From: Methanocorpusculum sp. | GTDB lineage: Archaea > Halobacteriota > Methanomicrobia > Methanomicrobiales > Methanocorpusculaceae | Direction: 5' to 3' | Assembly (NCBI GenBank): GCA_029987395.1 | Contig: DALTVX010000107.1 | Coordinates: 1-23,890 of the forward strand | Length of the DNA: 23,890 bases | Shown: positions 22,844-23,890 of the stretch, in pieces | How the letters are laid out: every line of letters begins with the position of its first letter | Numbering within the stretch: position 1 is the first letter of the stretch | The notes under the pieces: generated by a model | What the model saw: the letters and a program-made list of their open reading frames with translations, nothing else | Told to the model about the DNA's origin: nothing | Databases searched by the model: none | Made by a program: the position numbers and the translations under genes

Positions 22844-23890
22844 TTACCCCTTCAATATACAGTTAAACCCGCGTGTACTGTGCATCTTGACCTCCTCATA
22901 CCCATACACCCGCATCCCCTTAAAGAGCGCCCTCTTCTCCCGCTCCGACAAACCCTGCCGGAAATTCACCTGCGAATACTCATCATAGCCGGGCATCTGC
23001 ACCTTCACCAACCCCACCGGGATCTCATGCTTTGCACACCAGCCAATATACCGCTCCTCCAGATCCCGGCGAGACACCCGCCCATCGCCCGGCACAACAC
23101 ACTCATCGATAAATGCCGACACCTCAAAACCCGCCAGCAGCTCATTCTGTGTCGACCGACAAAACGCCGGCATCGGCAAAAGACCCTCCCGCACATACGC
23201 CATCAGCTCATCCACCAGCATCGAAAATATCGCATCCTTCTGGGCGATCAGAGCGTCGCGAATATCCTTCACCCGACCCTCGCCCGTGAACGTATGCGGG
23301 AACGGGATCGTAAACAAACGGCGCAGCAACGCATAATCCAGCACCTTATCGAATCTGGGCAGCTCATTTGTTACGCCCACCGGCATACACACGATCCTTT
23401 GCTGCCTCGACTTCTCATACATATCCCGAAACCGGCTCGTAACCGCGTCCCCTGTCAGAGCCTTCACCGTATCCACACTGATACGCCCGCCCTTCGACTC
23501 ATCATCCGTCGCCTCCGACACCAGCAGAGCACGTTTTCCAAGCGACCGGGAAATACCCGAAGCCGGCCGATCCTCGCCCCCTGCATACAGCTCACGAACA
23601 GAAGCCTCCGACATCTCAGCTCCGAAAATTTCTCGAAGCACATCGATCGTCGTCGACTTTCCATTGCTCCCGTTTCCCCACAGAAACAGAATGATCTGCT
23701 CAGGGTTCGCCGGAAACAGAAGATAGCCCATGATCCGGAGAAAACACCTGCCAAGCTCCACCATTCGGATCGTTCGCTCCTCCTCAGAAATATCGCTCAT
23801 ATTGTCCGTGAACGCCGCCTTTAGGTGGTCGATGAACGCCCGAGAACGAAGACCCGGCGTATAGATCAGATCGAAATAGATCACCGGATA
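22844..23890 (-). CDS. P4/D5-type phage-plasmid primase, superfamily 3 helicase part (partial)
   Basis: The frame is open to the right edge; 349 codons of the C-terminal part are seen, so the primase and most of the D5_N region should lie outside the window. The SF3 helicase Walker A is LWGNGSNGKST, about 70 residues in. KRALLVSEATDDES is the Walker B region, KALTGDAVTSRFRDMYE the following SF3 block, PVGVTNELPRFD the sensor asparagine (motif C), and LLRRLFTIPFPHTF the arginine-finger strand. A C-terminal winged helix region (about 230-346) follows. Such proteins initiate replication of plasmids, satellite phages and archaeal viruses. A GTG at 23884 is in frame, but the frame continues upstream (codons for Y and P), so it is probably not the start. 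GC-rich, unlike the adjacent AT-rich gap. Confidence 0.88.
   Translation of the reverse strand, partial: YPVIYFDLIYTPGLRSRAFIDHLKAAFTDNMSDISEEERTIRMVELGRCFLRIMGYLLFPANPEQIILFLWGNGSNGKSTTIDVLREIFGAEMSEASVRELYAGGEDRPASGISRSLGKRALLVSEATDDESKGGRISVDTVKALTGDAVTSRFRDMYEKSRQQRIVCMPVGVTNELPRFDKVLDYALLRRLFTIPFPHTFTGEGRVKDIRDALIAQKDAIFSMLVDELMAYVREGLLPMPAFCRSTQNELLAGFEVSAFIDECVVPGDGRVSRRDLEERYIGWCAKHEIPVGLVKVQMPGYDEYSQVNFRQGLSEREKRALFKGMRVYGYEEVKMHSTRGFNCILKG

Noticed and set aside
22835..23824. Long plus-strand open frame opposite the primase-helicase
   Set aside because: Antisense of a clear SF3 helicase gene; the product is basic and H/R/P-rich, a typical shadow in GC-rich DNA.
1..23890. CRISPR array or cas genes
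   Set aside because: No regularly spaced identical repeats with unique spacers; the repeats seen are inverted elements, one 34-bp intragenic pair and one 12-bp tandem run.

Overview
The window looks like a methanogenic archaeon of the Methanomicrobiales type, possibly close to Methanocorpusculum; the genus is inference. The evidence is an archaeal RPA-type single-strand-binding protein, a dihydropteroate synthase-related protein of the methanogen type, CbiZ (an archaeal cobinamide-salvage enzyme), two iron-sulfur flavoproteins with the Isf cysteine spacing, and several TATA-like promoters with little or no leader. I see no rRNA, tRNA or CRISPR array.

Positions 1-3.9 kb (minus strand): the start of an RPA gene runs off the left edge. 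Next comes a tight nadX-nadA-nadC-GNAT operon that makes NAD from aspartate (aspartate dehydrogenase, quinolinate synthase, quinolinate phosphoribosyltransferase) and ends in a Pat-like acetyltransferase. Positions 4.0-6.8 kb: one AT-rich gene encodes an MmeI-like restriction-modification enzyme with nuclease, methyltransferase and recognition domain in one chain, followed by a good hairpin-T terminator. Positions 6.85-7.45 kb: a 608-bp giant inverted repeat with no gene.

Positions 7.5-12 kb (plus strand): a ROK-family sugar kinase, then a two-gene unit. Its first gene is a divergent Nramp-like transporter fused to a LytS-type 5TM receptor domain; its second is a membrane-anchored LivK-like binding protein. 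No ABC permease or ATPase is present, and this pair is the best candidate for an undescribed system. A small CxxC protein (DUF1858 type) follows.

Positions 12-17.1 kb: cbiZ and the pterin-synthase-related gene (minus) face a PHP-domain phosphoesterase and truA (plus) across a 47-bp divergent promoter. Two tandem Isf-like flavoproteins follow on the minus strand. Positions 17.2-17.5 kb: a second inverted-repeat element shares its end sequence with the first. An EamA-type exporter with a 66-residue histidine-rich tail lies next to it.

Positions 18.7-23.9 kb look like an accessory region: a Fic AMPylase with an intact inhibitory motif, a small HNH-like protein lacking the usual His-His, a hairpin-rich gap, an AlbA_2/ATPase-like regulator with an internal TQ repeat, a GCGGCAC/GTGCCGC repeat cluster, and the C-terminal part of a P4/D5-type primase-helicase running off the right edge. 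The last two suggest an integrated plasmid or virus and its replication origin (inference).
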